Positions 48,221 through 58,276 are shown, counted from the first letter of the stretch. The stretch is 64,000 nucleotides of DNA from Halopseudomonas litoralis (GCF_900105005.1 NZ_LT629748.1:2666001-2730000); one strand, 5' to 3'. Translations and numbers: made by a program. The notes: generated by a model from the sequence alone, not told the origin.

Positions 48221-49774
48221 TCATTTCTGAGCATTTCCATTGTGCTGGCGATCATGCCTGCCAGGCGTCAGGCTGATCGATGCCTGCTGAACCCCACCAC
48301 TTCGAACACTGCCTCGCCGTCGGCGGGAGCGGCGCAGCCGCCGCCACCCCAGCACCGTGCCGCTGACTGAAATCACAAGACCGCCGATGCTGCCCAACCA
48401 CATCCAGCCATCCCATAACGGCCGACGTTCCAGCAGCGGCAGCCAATCCCAGCTATGCAGCAGCGCGAACAACCAGCGCGAGGCACGTTGGCGCTGATCC
48501 AGCTGGCCGAGCAGCGCGCCGCTGACGGGATCGATATGCAACCAGGTCTGCGCCGGATCAGCAAAGCGCACCCGCAGGATCGGCAGGGGCCGTGGCAGAT
48601 GCCCGAGCATGCTGTGTTGCGCGCGGTCGTAATAATAGAAGTCGAAGGCGCTCAGCAGCTCAACCTGCAGTTCATCCTGCGGACGGATTGCCTGGGCGGC
48701 GCGCCACAGAACCTGTTCAGGCACAGCCTCCAACGGCTCGCCACTGTCTGCCGATAACAACAGGCTATCGCCATCGCCATCTACGCCCAACACGTAGCCC
48801 TGCCCGCCAACCAGCCGCCAATGCAGTTCCCGCACCTGCATTCCATTGACCTGCATCTGCTGCAATACCTGCTCCGGCGCCAGCGGAAAATGCGCAGCGC
48901 GCAGCTCCCCACCGGTATATGCAGCTGTATCCAGCGGTACCGGACTGGCAAACACCCGCCACGGGTTCATTGACATCAGCCCGCTGAAGATCCAGGTCAG
49001 CGCCAGCACACCGAACAGCAACCCACCGACATGATGCCAACGGGCAAAACCCCGATACGGGCTGCGCGAACCGTTGCGATAAGGCTTGGAGAAGCGCCAG
49101 CGCAACAGCCCCACGACGATACCGAGCAGAGTCATCAGCGTCGCGGCCAGCGACAGGTAGATGACGATATCTGTCCACCAGCGATCCAGCACCCCACCGC
49201 GCAATGGATAAACCCAGTGCAGCCAGGCACCCACCCAATTCCAGCCGCGCTCGGTGGCAGTGGCGTCGCGCACCACACCGCCGCTGCGGCTGGAAATATA
49301 CAACAGAGTACCGTTACCCAGCGCAACGCGATGCAGTGGCCGGTCAGCATCCAGCCCCCGGGAATGAGTCCAGGCATCCTCATCCACCAGGCCCTGGTAA
49401 CGCACCGCGCCCTCCCCGGCGAACTGCCGCACTGCCGCCAGCGCCTGCGTCTGGTCAAAGGGCCCCAGCTGCGCTCCGCTGCGCGCATCGCGTACCTCGG
49501 TGCGCTGACCGTAGCGCAGCATATAGCGCGGCTCGCCCGCCACCGTGGTCAGCCGTATACTGTCCGGCGCCGGGCCGGCATCGTTCAACACCTGGCTAAG
49601 CGGCACACAACAATGTTCCTGCGCCAGCGGCGGCAACTGGGCCAGATGCTCTCTGAACGTCAGCTTGGGATAACCGACATACAGCATCACCAGGCCGGAT
49701 ACGAACCACAGCGCCAAGAGCAGACACAGGCCGATACCCAGCCAGCGATGCCATAGATAGAGGTAACGTTTCAT
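48221..49774 (-). CDS. PepSY-associated transmembrane protein (iron-uptake linked)
   Basis: A 517-residue inner-membrane protein of the PepSY_TM family. Four main membrane segments are visible: near residues 10-33, 203-225, 247-267 and 445-465, with PepSY-type periplasmic loops between them. Conserved His are in LYLWHRWLGIG, WLHWVYPL, FARWHHVGG and LLHSWDWLPLL, which could bind haem or metal. Such proteins often serve as ferric-siderophore reductases and accompany TonB receptors, as here: the gene starts 2 bases after the receptor stop. It ends with a basic, His-containing tail (RHDRQHNGNAQK). Confidence 0.85.
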   Translation of the reverse strand: MKRYLYLWHRWLGIGLCLLLALWFVSGLVMLYVGYPKLTFREHLAQLPPLAQEHCCVPLSQVLNDAGPAPDSIRLTTVAGEPRYMLRYGQRTEVRDARSGAQLGPFDQTQALAAVRQFAGEGAVRYQGLVDEDAWTHSRGLDADRPLHRVALGNGTLLYISSRSGGVVRDATATERGWNWVGAWLHWVYPLRGGVLDRWWTDIVIYLSLAATLMTLLGIVVGLLRWRFSKPYRNGSRSPYRGFARWHHVGGLLFGVLALTWIFSGLMSMNPWRVFASPVPLDTAAYTGGELRAAHFPLAPEQVLQQMQVNGMQVRELHWRLVGGQGYVLGVDGDGDSLLLSADSGEPLEAVPEQVLWRAAQAIRPQDELQVELLSAFDFYYYDRAQHSMLGHLPRPLPILRVRFADPAQTWLHIDPVSGALLGQLDQRQRASRWLFALLHSWDWLPLLERRPLWDGWMWLGSIGGLVISVSGTVLGWRRLRRSRRRRGSVRSGGVQQASISLTPGRHDRQHNGNAQK

Positions 49775-49776
49775 GC

Positions 49777-51938
49777 TCAGAACCTCAGATCCAGACTGAC
49801 ATCAACGCTGCGCGGTGCGCCCCGGTAGTACTGCTCGCCGTAGGCCTGTTTGGCATACAGCTCATCGGTGAGATTACGCACCCGCGCCGTGGCACTCATG
49901 TGCTCATCGAAGCGATACCGGGCGAAGGCGCCGTATAGTGTGTAGGACGGGGCTTTCAGCATGTTGGCGTTATCCGCGTAGACCGAATCCACATAACGCA
50001 TGTCCGCCCCCACCTCCAGCGCGGGCGTCAGGCTCCAGGTCAGCCAGAGATTGGCGACACTGTCCGGCACGTTCACCGGGCTGTTGCCCTCGCGCGATAC
50101 CGATACGCCGGCGACCGCCTCGTTGAACTCATCGTACTGCGCGTCCACATAGGCGTAGTTAGCCTCGACCAGCAACCTGGGCATCAGCTGCAAACTGCCG
50201 GTCAATTCTATCCCCTGTGAGGTCTGCTGACCGGCCTGCACCGTCAGATTGGGATCACTGGAATCCCGCACGGCAAAGTCCTTGCGCACAATCTGAAACA
50301 GCGCCACGGTCGCCGCCCCGCGCCCGTCCAGAAAGTCGAATTTGCTGCCGACCTCCCACTGCTCGCCCTTCGACAGGTCGAACAGCCCGACATTGGACCA
50401 GGTCGCCGAGGCCAGCGAGCCCGCCGGCAGATCCGCCGAAGTGCTGTATTGCAGGTAGAGATTGGCGGTCGGCGTCAGATCGTAGACCAGCCCGATACGC
50501 CCACTGAGCGGTTCCCAGCGGCGCTCGAAGAAGGCCGGACTGGTCTCAGAAACGGCGCCATAGTTGACCACTTCCATGTCCAGATGGTCGTAACGCAGAC
50601 CGCTGAGCAGCGCCAGCCGATCGGTCAACTGCAGATGGTTTTCCAGAAACAGCGAGCGGGTGACCACCTCATGCCGGCGCTGCTTCTGCAGGCCGTCGGC
50701 CATGCCGGGAATATCATCAAAGCGCCCCGGATCAAACCGATTCGGGGCGACCACATCGAAAGCACCACCCGAGCGCGGATGCAGAGTCTGGCGCAAGCGC
50801 GAATAATCCAGCCCCGCCGCCCAGCGACTGCTCAGCCCGAACAGCTGTCGATCATGGGTCAGCGTCAGACGGTTGCCCAGTACATTCTGGTCGTGGCGCT
50901 GCAGATAGGCGCCGCCTCGCTCCACCAGACTGGTGTCGGCGTTATAGCTGTAGCGCTCCAGGTTGCGGTAGTCGCGCTGGCCATCGTAGTAATACAGAGT
51001 GTTCTGCAGGTTGGTCGCATAACTCAGCCGGTAGTCGAGCGCAGCCAGCGTACCCGTTGCTCGTAACGCCCATCAGCGACATTGAAATTGTCGAAGCGAC
51101 GACGCTTGTCGATCTTCATGGTTCCGCCGCCGGTATTGAGTATCGGCGTGCCCCAATAAGGACTGTCTTCCTTATCCTCGAGATATTCCAGCGCCAGGGT
51201 ATGGCTGAGATCCGGTGTCAGATCACTGAGCAGGGAAAAGGCCATGCTACTGGTCTCGCGCTCGTTGCGATCAATATAGCCATTACCGCTGCCTCGGCTG
51301 ATATCCAGACGCATGAAGTGCTCGGTTTCTCCCATCTGACCCAGCGCCTGATTCAAGCCCAAGGCCATTTCCGACTCATCGAAGCGACCGTAGCGCAGCC
51401 GCCCTTCCAGCAGCTGTTCATCACGGCTGGCGAGTTTGCTGATGTAGTTCAGCGACCCACCTACGGCCCCGGCTCCATGCAGGAAACTGGACGGCCCGCC
51501 GATCAATTCAACGCGATCCACCAGCCAGGTATCCACCGGCCGCGCCGCACTGGCGTAACCGAGATTGATACCGTTGAACAGCTGGGTGATCTGGTTCTGG
51601 GTAAACCCGCGGTAGGACACAAAGCCACCGTAACCGGGGTTGGCCGAGGCGTTGATGCCGGTCATGGCATTGATCACTTCCTGGGTATCCCGGGCGCCCC
51701 GCGCCTCGATCACCTCGCGGTCGGTAACGCTGACCGAGGCCGGCGTTTCCCGAGCGGTCAGATCCAGCCGTGAGCCGGTGCGGATGGGTTGATCAAGACG
51801 CACGCCGGAGGGTGCGCTCAAGGTCTCTCTGGCTTGAGCCGACACGGTGCTGGCGGGCAGGGTCAGGGCGTCATCTTGCGCCCAGACAAGGGGCATGCTG
51901 CCGGCGAGCAGCAACAGGGTAGTAAAACGAATGGACAT
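49777..51938 (-). pseudogene. TonB-dependent siderophore receptor, interrupted by one frameshift
   Basis: An outer-membrane TonB-dependent receptor, whole length about 720 residues. The first part (51938 down to a TGA at 51024) has a signal peptide ending PLVWA, the plug with VEARGARDTQEVINAMTG-like text (EVIEARGARDTQEVINAM) and VELIGGPSSFLHGAGAVGG. The second part, in another frame, carries the barrel to the terminal RSVDVSLDLRF. The frames join at a CCC run at 51053-51055: one missing C restores GTLAALDYRLSYATNL. It may be a pseudogene, a phase-variable tract or a base-calling error. Followed by a PepSY membrane gene and preceded by DUF2946. Confidence 0.85.
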
Positions 51939-52011
51939 GCATTCTCTCCAGTCTGATATTCCACAGGCCCGCAGACGCACAGGCGCAATCAGGTCTGGGC
52001 GAACGGGCTAT

Positions 52012-52389
52012 TCAGCAAACAGTCAGGAGCAAGGGAGAGGCGCGAGGGTTGGCGGGCGGCCAGCGGGAGCGGGGCTGACGAGGCACATGCCAGACGGGCA
52101 ACGGACGCAACGCGTCCATGGCCAGCAGGCCGAGCAAGCCGAAGAAGGCAGCGAGGATAATGGCACTGAAGGGGCTGGCGAAATCACAGCTCGAATCCGC
52201 CGAGGTATGGTCGTGAGCCTCAGTTGCCTCGGCATGCTCCGCATGGTGATGATGGCCATGCTCAGCATTGATCGCTCCCAACTGCACGGCCACCATTTGC
52301 CCATGGCCGCTGGCACAGTGCAACGCGCTGAACAGGATGCAGGCGAACAGCATCCAGGCCAGCAATGCGCGGCGGCGAACCAATGTCAT
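52012..52389 (-). CDS. DUF2946 family protein, His-rich
   Basis: A small protein of about 125 residues resembling DUF2946 proteins found beside metal-uptake genes in pseudomonads. It has an N-terminal membrane segment (RALLAWMLFACILFSALHCASG), a histidine-rich loop (EHGHHHHAEHAEATEAHDH), a Cys in SSCDFASP, and a second membrane segment (AIILAAFFGLLGLLAM). The His cluster suggests metal binding. Start at 52389 is the better supported; 52437 is an alternative. It is upstream of the TonB receptor in the same direction (73-bp gap), so it likely heads the operon. Confidence 0.75.
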   Translation of the reverse strand: MTLVRRRALLAWMLFACILFSALHCASGHGQMVAVQLGAINAEHGHHHHAEHAEATEAHDHTSADSSCDFASPFSAIILAAFFGLLGLLAMDALRPLPVWHVPRQPRSRWPPANPRASPLLLTVC

Positions 52390-52569
52390 CGGGCTTGCTT
52401 CAATATGATAGTTATCCCAGTTCAGGCGGGCCGGCACACCGAGATATCTCTGTGTTCTATGGCAGCAATCTTTTTCTTACAGGAAACAGAGTAGCAGATT
52501 TCGCGAAGCGGCATGTCAGCACGCTAACGAGCGAGCGCAATGCATAGCAGAGATGCACCCACAAACAAC

Positions 52570-52591
52570 AAACCCGCCATGCGGCGGGTTT
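52570..52591 (-). terminator. Terminator downstream of pckA
   Basis: AAACCCGCC and GGCGGGTTT form a 9-bp stem with a 4-nt loop; on the minus strand it is followed by a T-rich TTGTTTGT stretch, 22 bp past the pckA stop. Confidence 0.75.
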
Positions 52592-52613
52592 GCTGGTACC
52601 AGACTGGCTCTGC

Positions 52614-54158
52614 TTACAACTGCGGACCAGCGTTGGCGATGGCGTCGGTCACGTCGAACTTCTTGAAGTTCTCGACGAACAGACCAGCCAGATCACTCGC
52701 AGCGGCGTCATAGGCCGCCGGGTCGCTCCAGGTGTTGCGTGGGTTGAGCAACTTCGCCTCGACGCCAGCAACGGCCTTGGGCACATCCAGGTTGATGACC
52801 GGAACGTGCTCGGTTTCCGCACCCGCCAGCGCGCCGGACTGAATCGCGGCGATAATCGCGCGCGTGGTCGGGATGCTGAAGCGGGTGCCGACGCCGTAGC
52901 CACCGCCGGTCCAGCCGGTGTTGACCAGATACACCTTGCTGCCAAAGGCGTTGATGCGCTTGATCAGCAGCTCAGCATACTCGCCGGCAGGACGCGGGAA
53001 GAAAGGCGCGCCGAAGCAAGTGGAGAAGGTGGACTTGATACCAGTGCCCGAACCCATTTCAGTGGACCCGACCAGCGCGGTGTAACCGGACAGGAAATGA
53101 TACGCCGCCTGCTCGTTGTTGAGGATGGAGACGGGTGGCAGTACCCCGGTCAGGTCGCAGGTCAGGAAGATGATAGCGTTCGGCTCGCCGGCATAATTGG
53201 CCTCGACGCGCTTTTCGACATGCTCCAACGGATAGGCTGCACGGGTATTCTGGGTCAGCGACACATCGGTGTAGTCGGCCTTGCGGCTGTCTTCGTCGAT
53301 GATGACGTTTTCCAGCACAGAGCCGAATTTGATGGCGTTCCAGATGACCGGCTCGTTCTTCTGCGACAGGTCGATGCACTTGGCGTAGCAGCCACCTTCG
53401 ATGTTGAATACGATGCCTTCACCCCAACCGTGCTCGTCATCACCGATCAGATTGCGCGCAGGATCAGCAGACAAGGTGGTCTTGCCGGTGCCGGACAGGC
53501 CGAAGAACAGTGTGGTATCACCCTCGTCACCAACGTTGGCGGCGCAGTGCATGGGCAGCACATCAGCAGCCGGCAGCAGGAAGTTCTGCACCGAGAACAT
53601 GGCCTTCTTCATTTCACCGGCGTACCGCATGCCGGCCAGCAGCACCTTGCGTTGGGCGAAATTGATGATCACGCAGCCATCGCTGTTGGTGCCGTCACGC
53701 TCAGGCTCGCAGACGAAATGCGGCGCATTGAGGATCTGCCACTGATCATTGCCCGCCGGATTGTACTGTTGCGGGTTGATGAACAGCGTGCGACCGAACA
53801 GGTTGTGCCAGGCAGTCTCGGTTTCCATGACAACCGGCAGATAGTGATCGGGGCTGGCACCGACGTGAACATGGGAGACATAGCTCGGACCTTCGGCCAG
53901 ATAGTCTTCAACACGAGTCCACAGGGCATCGAACTTGTCCGCCGGGAATGGGCGGTTGATCGGCCCCCAGGCAATGGCGGAGCTGGTGGTCGGCTCATCA
54001 ACGATGTAGCGATCCATCGGCGAGCGACCGGTACGCTCGCCGGTCTTCACCACCAGGGCGCCATTATCGGCCAGTTGACCTTCGTTGCGCTGGACCGCCA
54101 ACTCGATCAGCTGGGCAATACTCAGGTCGTTAAATACTGTGTTGGTAGCTTGCGTCAT
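52614..54158 (-). CDS. pckA: Phosphoenolpyruvate carboxykinase (ATP)
   Basis: PckA converts oxaloacetate and ATP to phosphoenolpyruvate and CO2, the entry to gluconeogenesis. The 514-residue protein has the PCK-specific [14 protein letters not shown] (40-53), the kinase-1a P-loop [11 protein letters not shown] at 220-230, GDDEHGW at 239-245 and the metal-site [12 protein letters not shown]. Length fits the ATP-type family (about 515-540). The start at 54158 opens MTQATNTVF with AGGA 9 nt upstream. It is monocistronic, with its own terminator. Confidence 0.96.
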   Translation of the reverse strand: MTQATNTVFNDLSIAQLIELAVQRNEGQLADNGALVVKTGERTGRSPMDRYIVDEPTTSSAIAWGPINRPFPADKFDALWTRVEDYLAEGPSYVSHVHVGASPDHYLPVVMETETAWHNLFGRTLFINPQQYNPAGNDQWQILNAPHFVCEPERDGTNSDGCVIINFAQRKVLLAGMRYAGEMKKAMFSVQNFLLPAADVLPMHCAANVGDEGDTTLFFGLSGTGKTTLSADPARNLIGDDEHGWGEGIVFNIEGGCYAKCIDLSQKNEPVIWNAIKFGSVLENVIIDEDSRKADYTDVSLTQNTRAAYPLEHVEKRVEANYAGEPNAIIFLTCDLTGVLPPVSILNNEQAAYHFLSGYTALVGSTEMGSGTGIKSTFSTCFGAPFFPRPAGEYAELLIKRINAFGSKVYLVNTGWTGGGYGVGTRFSIPTTRAIIAAIQSGALAGAETEHVPVINLDVPKAVAGVEAKLLNPRNTWSDPAAYDAAASDLAGLFVENFKKFDVTDAIANAGPQL

Positions 54159-54291
54159 CAAACTTCGTCCTCTTCGGCTTGACCGAAATCTCCACAAGAC
54201 CGATGGATTCGGCCTCAGCACGTAGGGTTACAGCTTAAGAAAAGCGCCAGATCACCGCGCAGGCGCGACATTATGCCAAAGAATGAAGCCA

Positions 54292-54308
54292 GGCGCTAAG
54301 GAAGCGCC
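54292..54308 (-). terminator. Possible hairpin terminator of hslO
   Basis: GGCGCT (minus strand) and AGCGCC form a 6-bp stem with a 5-nt loop 7 bp beyond the hslO stop, followed by a T-rich TTCATTCTTT. Confidence 0.4.
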
Positions 54309-54314
54309 CCGACA

Positions 54315-55196
54315 TCAATGAAGATTCTGTGCGTGATCCCTGGCCTGGTCGAACAGCTCGCTCAGTGCGGCGCGGTCGAAGGCATACTTGGTATTGCAGA
54401 ACTCGCAATCAACCTCGATCTCACCATTGCGTTCGTCCAGCAGCACAAAGGCATCTTCCCGCCCCAGACTGACCAATGCATTGCCGGATCGTTCCGCCGA
54501 ACAGCTGCACCGAAAGATAACGGAACGCTCATCAAAGAGTCGCACGTCTTCATCGTGATACAACCGATGCAGAATCGTCTGGTTATCCAGCGCCATCAGC
54601 TCTTCAACACTCAGCGTATCGGCCAGAATGCTCAGGCGATTCCAGGTCTCCGAGCGGTCCGCCGGGTCGGTCTGACGGTCGGCCGGCAGCGCCTGCAGCA
54701 TGAAGCCTCGCGCAGTACGGCCGTCAGCCAGCAGACGAAAGCGGCTGGGGAGCTGCTCGGAGCTGTCGAAATAGCCGGCCAGCGATTCGGCCAGTGACTC
54801 ACCCTCCAGCGCCACCACGCCTTGGTAACGCTGCCCCTTGCTCGGGTCGATGGTAATAGCCAGCACCCCATCGGGCATCAGGTCACGCAGACCGTCGCCG
54901 CTCAGATCGTCACTGTAGCGGGCAATGGCCCGCACTTCCTGCTGGCTGGAACATTCGACCATCAGCATGGATAGCGGTCCGGATGAACGTGCCTGCATGA
55001 CCAGCAGACCATCGAACTTGATCGCCGAAGACAGCAGCACCGCAGCCGCCAGCATCTCGCCCAACAAGGCCTTAACCGGCTCGGGGTATTCGTGCTTGGC
55101 AAGAATTTCACGATAACTCTGATTCAGCGACACCAGCTCGCCGCGCACGTCGGCGTGCTCGAACAGAAAACGCTGGGTGATATCCTGGGACGGCAT
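54315..55196 (-). CDS. hslO: Redox-regulated chaperone Hsp33
   Basis: Hsp33 is a cytoplasmic holdase activated by oxidation and unfolding. The 293-residue protein contains the C-terminal zinc switch with Cys230 and Cys232 (CSC) and Cys264 and Cys267 (CEFC), in the usual C-x-C and C-x2-C arrangement, after an N-terminal chaperone domain. The start at 55196 opens MPSQDITQRFLFE, the conserved beginning; the frame is open 38 codons further without support. It follows hslR by 34 bp on the same strand, the conserved hslR-hslO heat-shock pair. Confidence 0.95.
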   Translation of the reverse strand: MPSQDITQRFLFEHADVRGELVSLNQSYREILAKHEYPEPVKALLGEMLAAAVLLSSAIKFDGLLVMQARSSGPLSMLMVECSSQQEVRAIARYSDDLSGDGLRDLMPDGVLAITIDPSKGQRYQGVVALEGESLAESLAGYFDSSEQLPSRFRLLADGRTARGFMLQALPADRQTDPADRSETWNRLSILADTLSVEELMALDNQTILHRLYHDEDVRLFDERSVIFRCSCSAERSGNALVSLGREDAFVLLDERNGEIEVDCEFCNTKYAFDRAALSELFDQARDHAQNLH

Positions 55197-55230
55197 GGCT
55201 TCAACCTTTGAAAAACCTCGATTATACCCC

Positions 55231-55638
55231 TCAGCCATCGGAAAGCGTATTGCGCTCGTCGCGAAAGCGGTGGATCTGCCGCCGCTGCTTCTTGGTAGGG
55301 CGATGCTCACTGATCAGTAACCCCGGGCCGGCCGCCTTGCGCTGGGCCGCGGCCTCTTCGCGCAAATGCAGACTCTCGGCGGTTTCCTCGTACAGCAGTT
55401 GAGCGTCGGGCGCCCCACGACGCACCATGGAAATGGCCTTGATTACCACGGTACGGGTGTCGTGCCCCTGGCGAATCTGCAGTTCATCATCGATTTTCGG
55501 CTCTTTACTCGGCTTGCAACGCTCACCACGACAATGCACCTTGCCCCCTTCAATCGCGGCCTTGGCCAACGCCCGGGTCTTGAAAAAACGCGCCGCCCAT
55601 AGCCATTTATCCAACCGCGCCTTGCCATCATCGCTCAT
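55231..55638 (-). CDS. hslR: Ribosome-associated heat shock protein Hsp15 (S4 domain)
   Basis: Hsp15 binds free 50S subunits carrying a nascent chain and helps recycle blocked ribosomes. The 135-residue protein begins with an S4 RNA-binding domain (RLDKWLWAARFFKTRALAKAAIEGGKV) and ends in a basic tail (RPTKKQRRQIHRFRDE), matching E. coli HslR (133). It is transcribed with hslO. The adjacent 161-bp region towards rimB is divergent and holds no other gene. Confidence 0.93.
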   Translation of the reverse strand: MSDDGKARLDKWLWAARFFKTRALAKAAIEGGKVHCRGERCKPSKEPKIDDELQIRQGHDTRTVVIKAISMVRRGAPDAQLLYEETAESLHLREEAAAQRKAAGPGLLISEHRPTKKQRRQIHRFRDERNTLSDG

Positions 55639-55799
55639 CGGGTCTGTACTCCTGAGGGCCCTGTATTTTCGGGGAGTGTAACAAGCACTGAGACCCCTGA
55701 AAAATGCTGCACCCGAAGGTCAGGCCAGGGTCTTGTTGAAATCACCATCTTGGCCCATGATGCGCGCCATTGCGGACAGTGGCTGGCAAGGGGATCAAC

Positions 55800-56267
55800 A
55801 TGAAGACATTTGACCATCTCAGTGTGATCGGCCTGCGGGAATGGATCGGCCTGCCGGCGCTTGGCATAGACAAGGTCAGAGCCAAAGTCGACAGCGGTGC
55901 GAAAACCTCCGCGTTGCACGCCAGCGATATTGAAACATTCGAACGTGACGGCGAAACCTGGGTGCGTTTCAATGCCCATATCGGCACACCGCACAAACCC
56001 CACGACAAGCAATGCGAGGCCCGGCTGATCAGTTTCAAACGGGTGAAAAGCTCCAATGGTCACCTGCAGGAACGCCACGTCATCCGCACCCCTATGGTGC
56101 TGGGTGACAGACGCTGGTGGGTGGACTTCACCCTTACCTGCCGCAAATCCATGCGTTATCGGATACTGCTCGGCTGCACCGCAATGCTGGAGGGCCAGCT
56201 TGTCATCAACCCTGGTCTACGCTTTGTTCAGGGCGAACCCCAACCCCATCTCAATCCAGAAGGCTGA
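55800..56267 (+). CDS. rimB: RimK-associated putative ATP-dependent zinc protease (RimB)
   Basis: A 155-residue protein of the DUF785/retropepsin-like family with the Asp-Ser-Gly motif in [13 protein letters not shown] and the block [20 protein letters not shown]. In Pseudomonas fluorescens RimB works with RimK in ribosomal protein S6 modification, by trimming added glutamates. AGGGG lies 7 nt before the ATG. It is 10 bases upstream of rimK, so the two are co-transcribed. No rimA gene is seen beside them. The name follows context and the motif, not a search. Confidence 0.88.
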   Translation: MKTFDHLSVIGLREWIGLPALGIDKVRAKVDSGAKTSALHASDIETFERDGETWVRFNAHIGTPHKPHDKQCEARLISFKRVKSSNGHLQERHVIRTPMVLGDRRWWVDFTLTCRKSMRYRILLGCTAMLEGQLVINPGLRFVQGEPQPHLNPEG

Positions 56268-56277
56268 AGAAAACACC

Positions 56278-57183
56278 ATGAAAATTGCGGTACTGTCGCG
56301 CAACGCCAATCTCTACTCTACTCGCCGCCTGGTCGAAGCCGGGCGGGAGCGCGGCCACGAAGTGCGGGTGATCGACACCCTGCGCGCCTACATGAATATC
56401 GCCAGCCACAAGCCGAGCATTCATTACAAGGGCTCGGAGCTGGAGCCGTTCGATGCGATCATTCCACGTATCGGAGCATCCATTACCTTTTATGGTGCAG
56501 CAGTATTGCGCCAGTTCGAAATGATGGGCGTATTTCCGCTCAACGAGTCGGTTGCCATCAGCCGCTCCCGGGACAAGCTGCGTTCTCTGCAGCTGCTGTC
56601 ACGCAAGGGCGTAGGTTTGCCGGTCACCGGGTTTGCCCATTCACCAGATGATATTCCTGACCTGATCAGCATGGTCGGTGGTGCGCCTCTGGTCATCAAG
56701 TTGCTGGAGGGCACCCAGGGCATCGGCGTGGTGATGTGCGAGACCGAGCAGGCCGCCGAATCGGTGCTGGAAGCCTTCATGGGGCTGAAGGCCAATATCA
56801 TGGTGCAGGAATACATTCGCGAAGCCGGCGGTGCGGACATCCGCTGTCTGGTGGTCGGCGACAAGGTAATTGCCGCCATGAAACGCCAGGCCAAGCCCGG
56901 CGAATTCCGCTCCAATCTGCACCGCGGCGGCAGTGCCAGCCTGATCAAGATCACCCCCGAAGAGCGCATGACTGCCGTGCGCGCCGCCAAGGTGATGGGA
57001 TTGAACGTGGCCGGGGTAGATATCCTGCGCTCGAATCACGGCCCGGTGGTGATGGAAGTGAACTCTTCGCCCGGCCTTGAAGGTATTGAGTCGACCACCG
57101 GCAAGGACGTTGCCGGGCTGATAATCGAGTATATCGAGAAGAATGCCCGTCCCAATCAGACACGGACCAAGGGCAAGGGTTGA
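56278..57183 (+). CDS. rimK: Ribosomal protein S6--L-glutamate ligase
   Basis: RimK is an ATP-grasp ligase that adds glutamate residues to the C-terminus of ribosomal protein S6. The 301-residue protein (E. coli 300) begins [20 protein letters not shown] and contains the ATP-grasp features [33 protein letters not shown] and the metal-binding [15 protein letters not shown] different, longer frame start at 56056 overlaps rimB and is not the gene start. RimK activity also depends on c-di-GMP signalling in pseudomonads; no such gene is here. Confidence 0.95.
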   Translation: MKIAVLSRNANLYSTRRLVEAGRERGHEVRVIDTLRAYMNIASHKPSIHYKGSELEPFDAIIPRIGASITFYGAAVLRQFEMMGVFPLNESVAISRSRDKLRSLQLLSRKGVGLPVTGFAHSPDDIPDLISMVGGAPLVIKLLEGTQGIGVVMCETEQAAESVLEAFMGLKANIMVQEYIREAGGADIRCLVVGDKVIAAMKRQAKPGEFRSNLHRGGSASLIKITPEERMTAVRAAKVMGLNVAGVDILRSNHGPVVMEVNSSPGLEGIESTTGKDVAGLIIEYIEKNARPNQTRTKGKG

Positions 57184-57236
57184 GGCAGGGCAACAAGCCG
57201 CAAAACGCGAGCGGCCTCCTGTTTCGAGTGGCCTCC

Positions 57237-57339
57237 GCGCCGTGAGTGGCCTGCCTGCGACACGCTGCAAGTACATCTCTGTAAGCTCATTGATGCCATC
57301 CATGGCATCAAACGGTCGCAATCGGGCCACTCACGGCGC
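57237..57339. repeat. Palindromic intergenic repeat, copy A
   Basis: The arms GCGCCGTGAGTGGCC (57237-57251) and GGCCACTCACGGCGC (57325-57339) are perfect 15-bp inverted repeats enclosing an internal hairpin (57292-57309) and a 31-base core (57258-57288). That core recurs inverted in copy B with one mismatch. It fills the intergenic gap between rimK and the HAD gene. No coding potential is supported. Confidence 0.75.
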
Positions 57340-57403
57340 CAAGGTATAAGCCTGGGCGTGGTTGAGGGTTTGAAAACCATCAGCAGCGCAAAGTTCTGGG
57401 GAA

Positions 57404-57509
57404 AGGTTGGCCGGCAGGGCCGGGCCGACCGTCGTGTCGTCATGAATGACGACCGCGAGCTTACAGGGATGTACTTGCAGCGTGTCGGTCCGGCCCTGCC
57501 GGCCAACCT
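57404..57509. repeat. Palindromic intergenic repeat, copy B (inverted relative to A)
   Basis: Perfect 20-bp arms AGGTTGGCCGGCAGGGCCGG (57404-57423) and its complement (57490-57509) enclose a GTCGTCAT/ATGACGAC hairpin (436-453 of 57xxx) and the 31-base core at 57457-57487, matching copy A's core in 30 of 31 positions in opposite orientation. The arms differ in sequence from copy A's although the plan is the same, as in REP/MITE-like families. Confidence 0.75.
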
Positions 57510-57556
57510 GTGTCCCTGCTCGCACCAACCAGCACAACAAATCTCATAAGGGAAAT

Positions 57557-58210
57557 TTACGGTTGATACAAACTGCCGAAATCCTCGACCGCATCAAACT
57601 CTTCGGTATCGCGCAACGCGCCTTTGCTATCCGGTTGGCGTACAGCGAGGAGCTGGGCAATACCAAACTCCCGGGCGGCGCGCAGGATGTTCAGGCCGTC
57701 ATCAATGAACAGGGTGCGCTCGGGATCGAACTCCACTTCGCCCCGCAGGGCATGCCAGAACGCCTGCTCTTCCTTGGGAAAACCGAAGTCGTGGGAGCTG
57801 ATCAACCGCTGAAAATAGGTACGCAGTTCAACGCGCTCCATCTTCAGCGACAACGAATCGCGGTGCGCATTGGTGATCAGCACCACCTGACGACCACTGC
57901 ACTGCAAGGCACGCAGAAAAGTATCCGCATCCGCACGCAGACTGATCAGATGAGCTATCTCACGCTTCAGCTGAACAATCGGCAAACCCAACTCACGAGT
58001 CCAGAAATCCAGGCAGTACCAGTCCAGCTTACCCTGGATACGCTCCATCAATGGATGGATCTCCGCCTTGGCCCAAATCAGTGATTGCCCATGATGTTCG
58101 GCATAACGCTGCGGCAGGTATTCGACCCAGAAGTGATTGTCGAAATGCAGATCGAGCAAAGTGCCGTCCATATCCAGCAGGACGGTATCGATGGTGTTCC
58201 AGTTGAGCAT
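57557..58210 (-). CDS. yrfG: HAD-family nucleotidase (GMP/IMP nucleotidase YrfG-like)
   Basis: A 217-residue HAD hydrolase with motif I TVLLDMDGTLLDL, motif II LITNAH and the motif III/IV region FPKEEQAFW with LFIDDGLNIL. It resembles E. coli YrfG, which removes phosphate from GMP and IMP. The start at 58210 opens the family sequence; the frame is open to 58285, overlapping the divergent nudE start. No ribosome site is obvious. Its position beside nudE recurs in pseudomonads. Confidence 0.88.
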   Translation of the reverse strand: MLNWNTIDTVLLDMDGTLLDLHFDNHFWVEYLPQRYAEHHGQSLIWAKAEIHPLMERIQGKLDWYCLDFWTRELGLPIVQLKREIAHLISLRADADTFLRALQCSGRQVVLITNAHRDSLSLKMERVELRTYFQRLISSHDFGFPKEEQAFWHALRGEVEFDPERTLFIDDGLNILRAAREFGIAQLLAVRQPDSKGALRDTEEFDAVEDFGSLYQP

Positions 58211-58276
58211 GGGCGGCTGGGTTTTGACGGAGTGTGCGGCTATCATAACAAACCAGCCAAAGATAACGGAGCCGAC

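Noticed and set aside
52590..54182. 530-residue open frame on the plus strand opposite pckA
   Set aside because: Shadow of the GC-rich pckA coding sequence.
54271..54276. CATAAT on the minus strand as a -10 element for pckA
   Set aside because: No acceptable -35 hexamer at 16-18 bp spacing.
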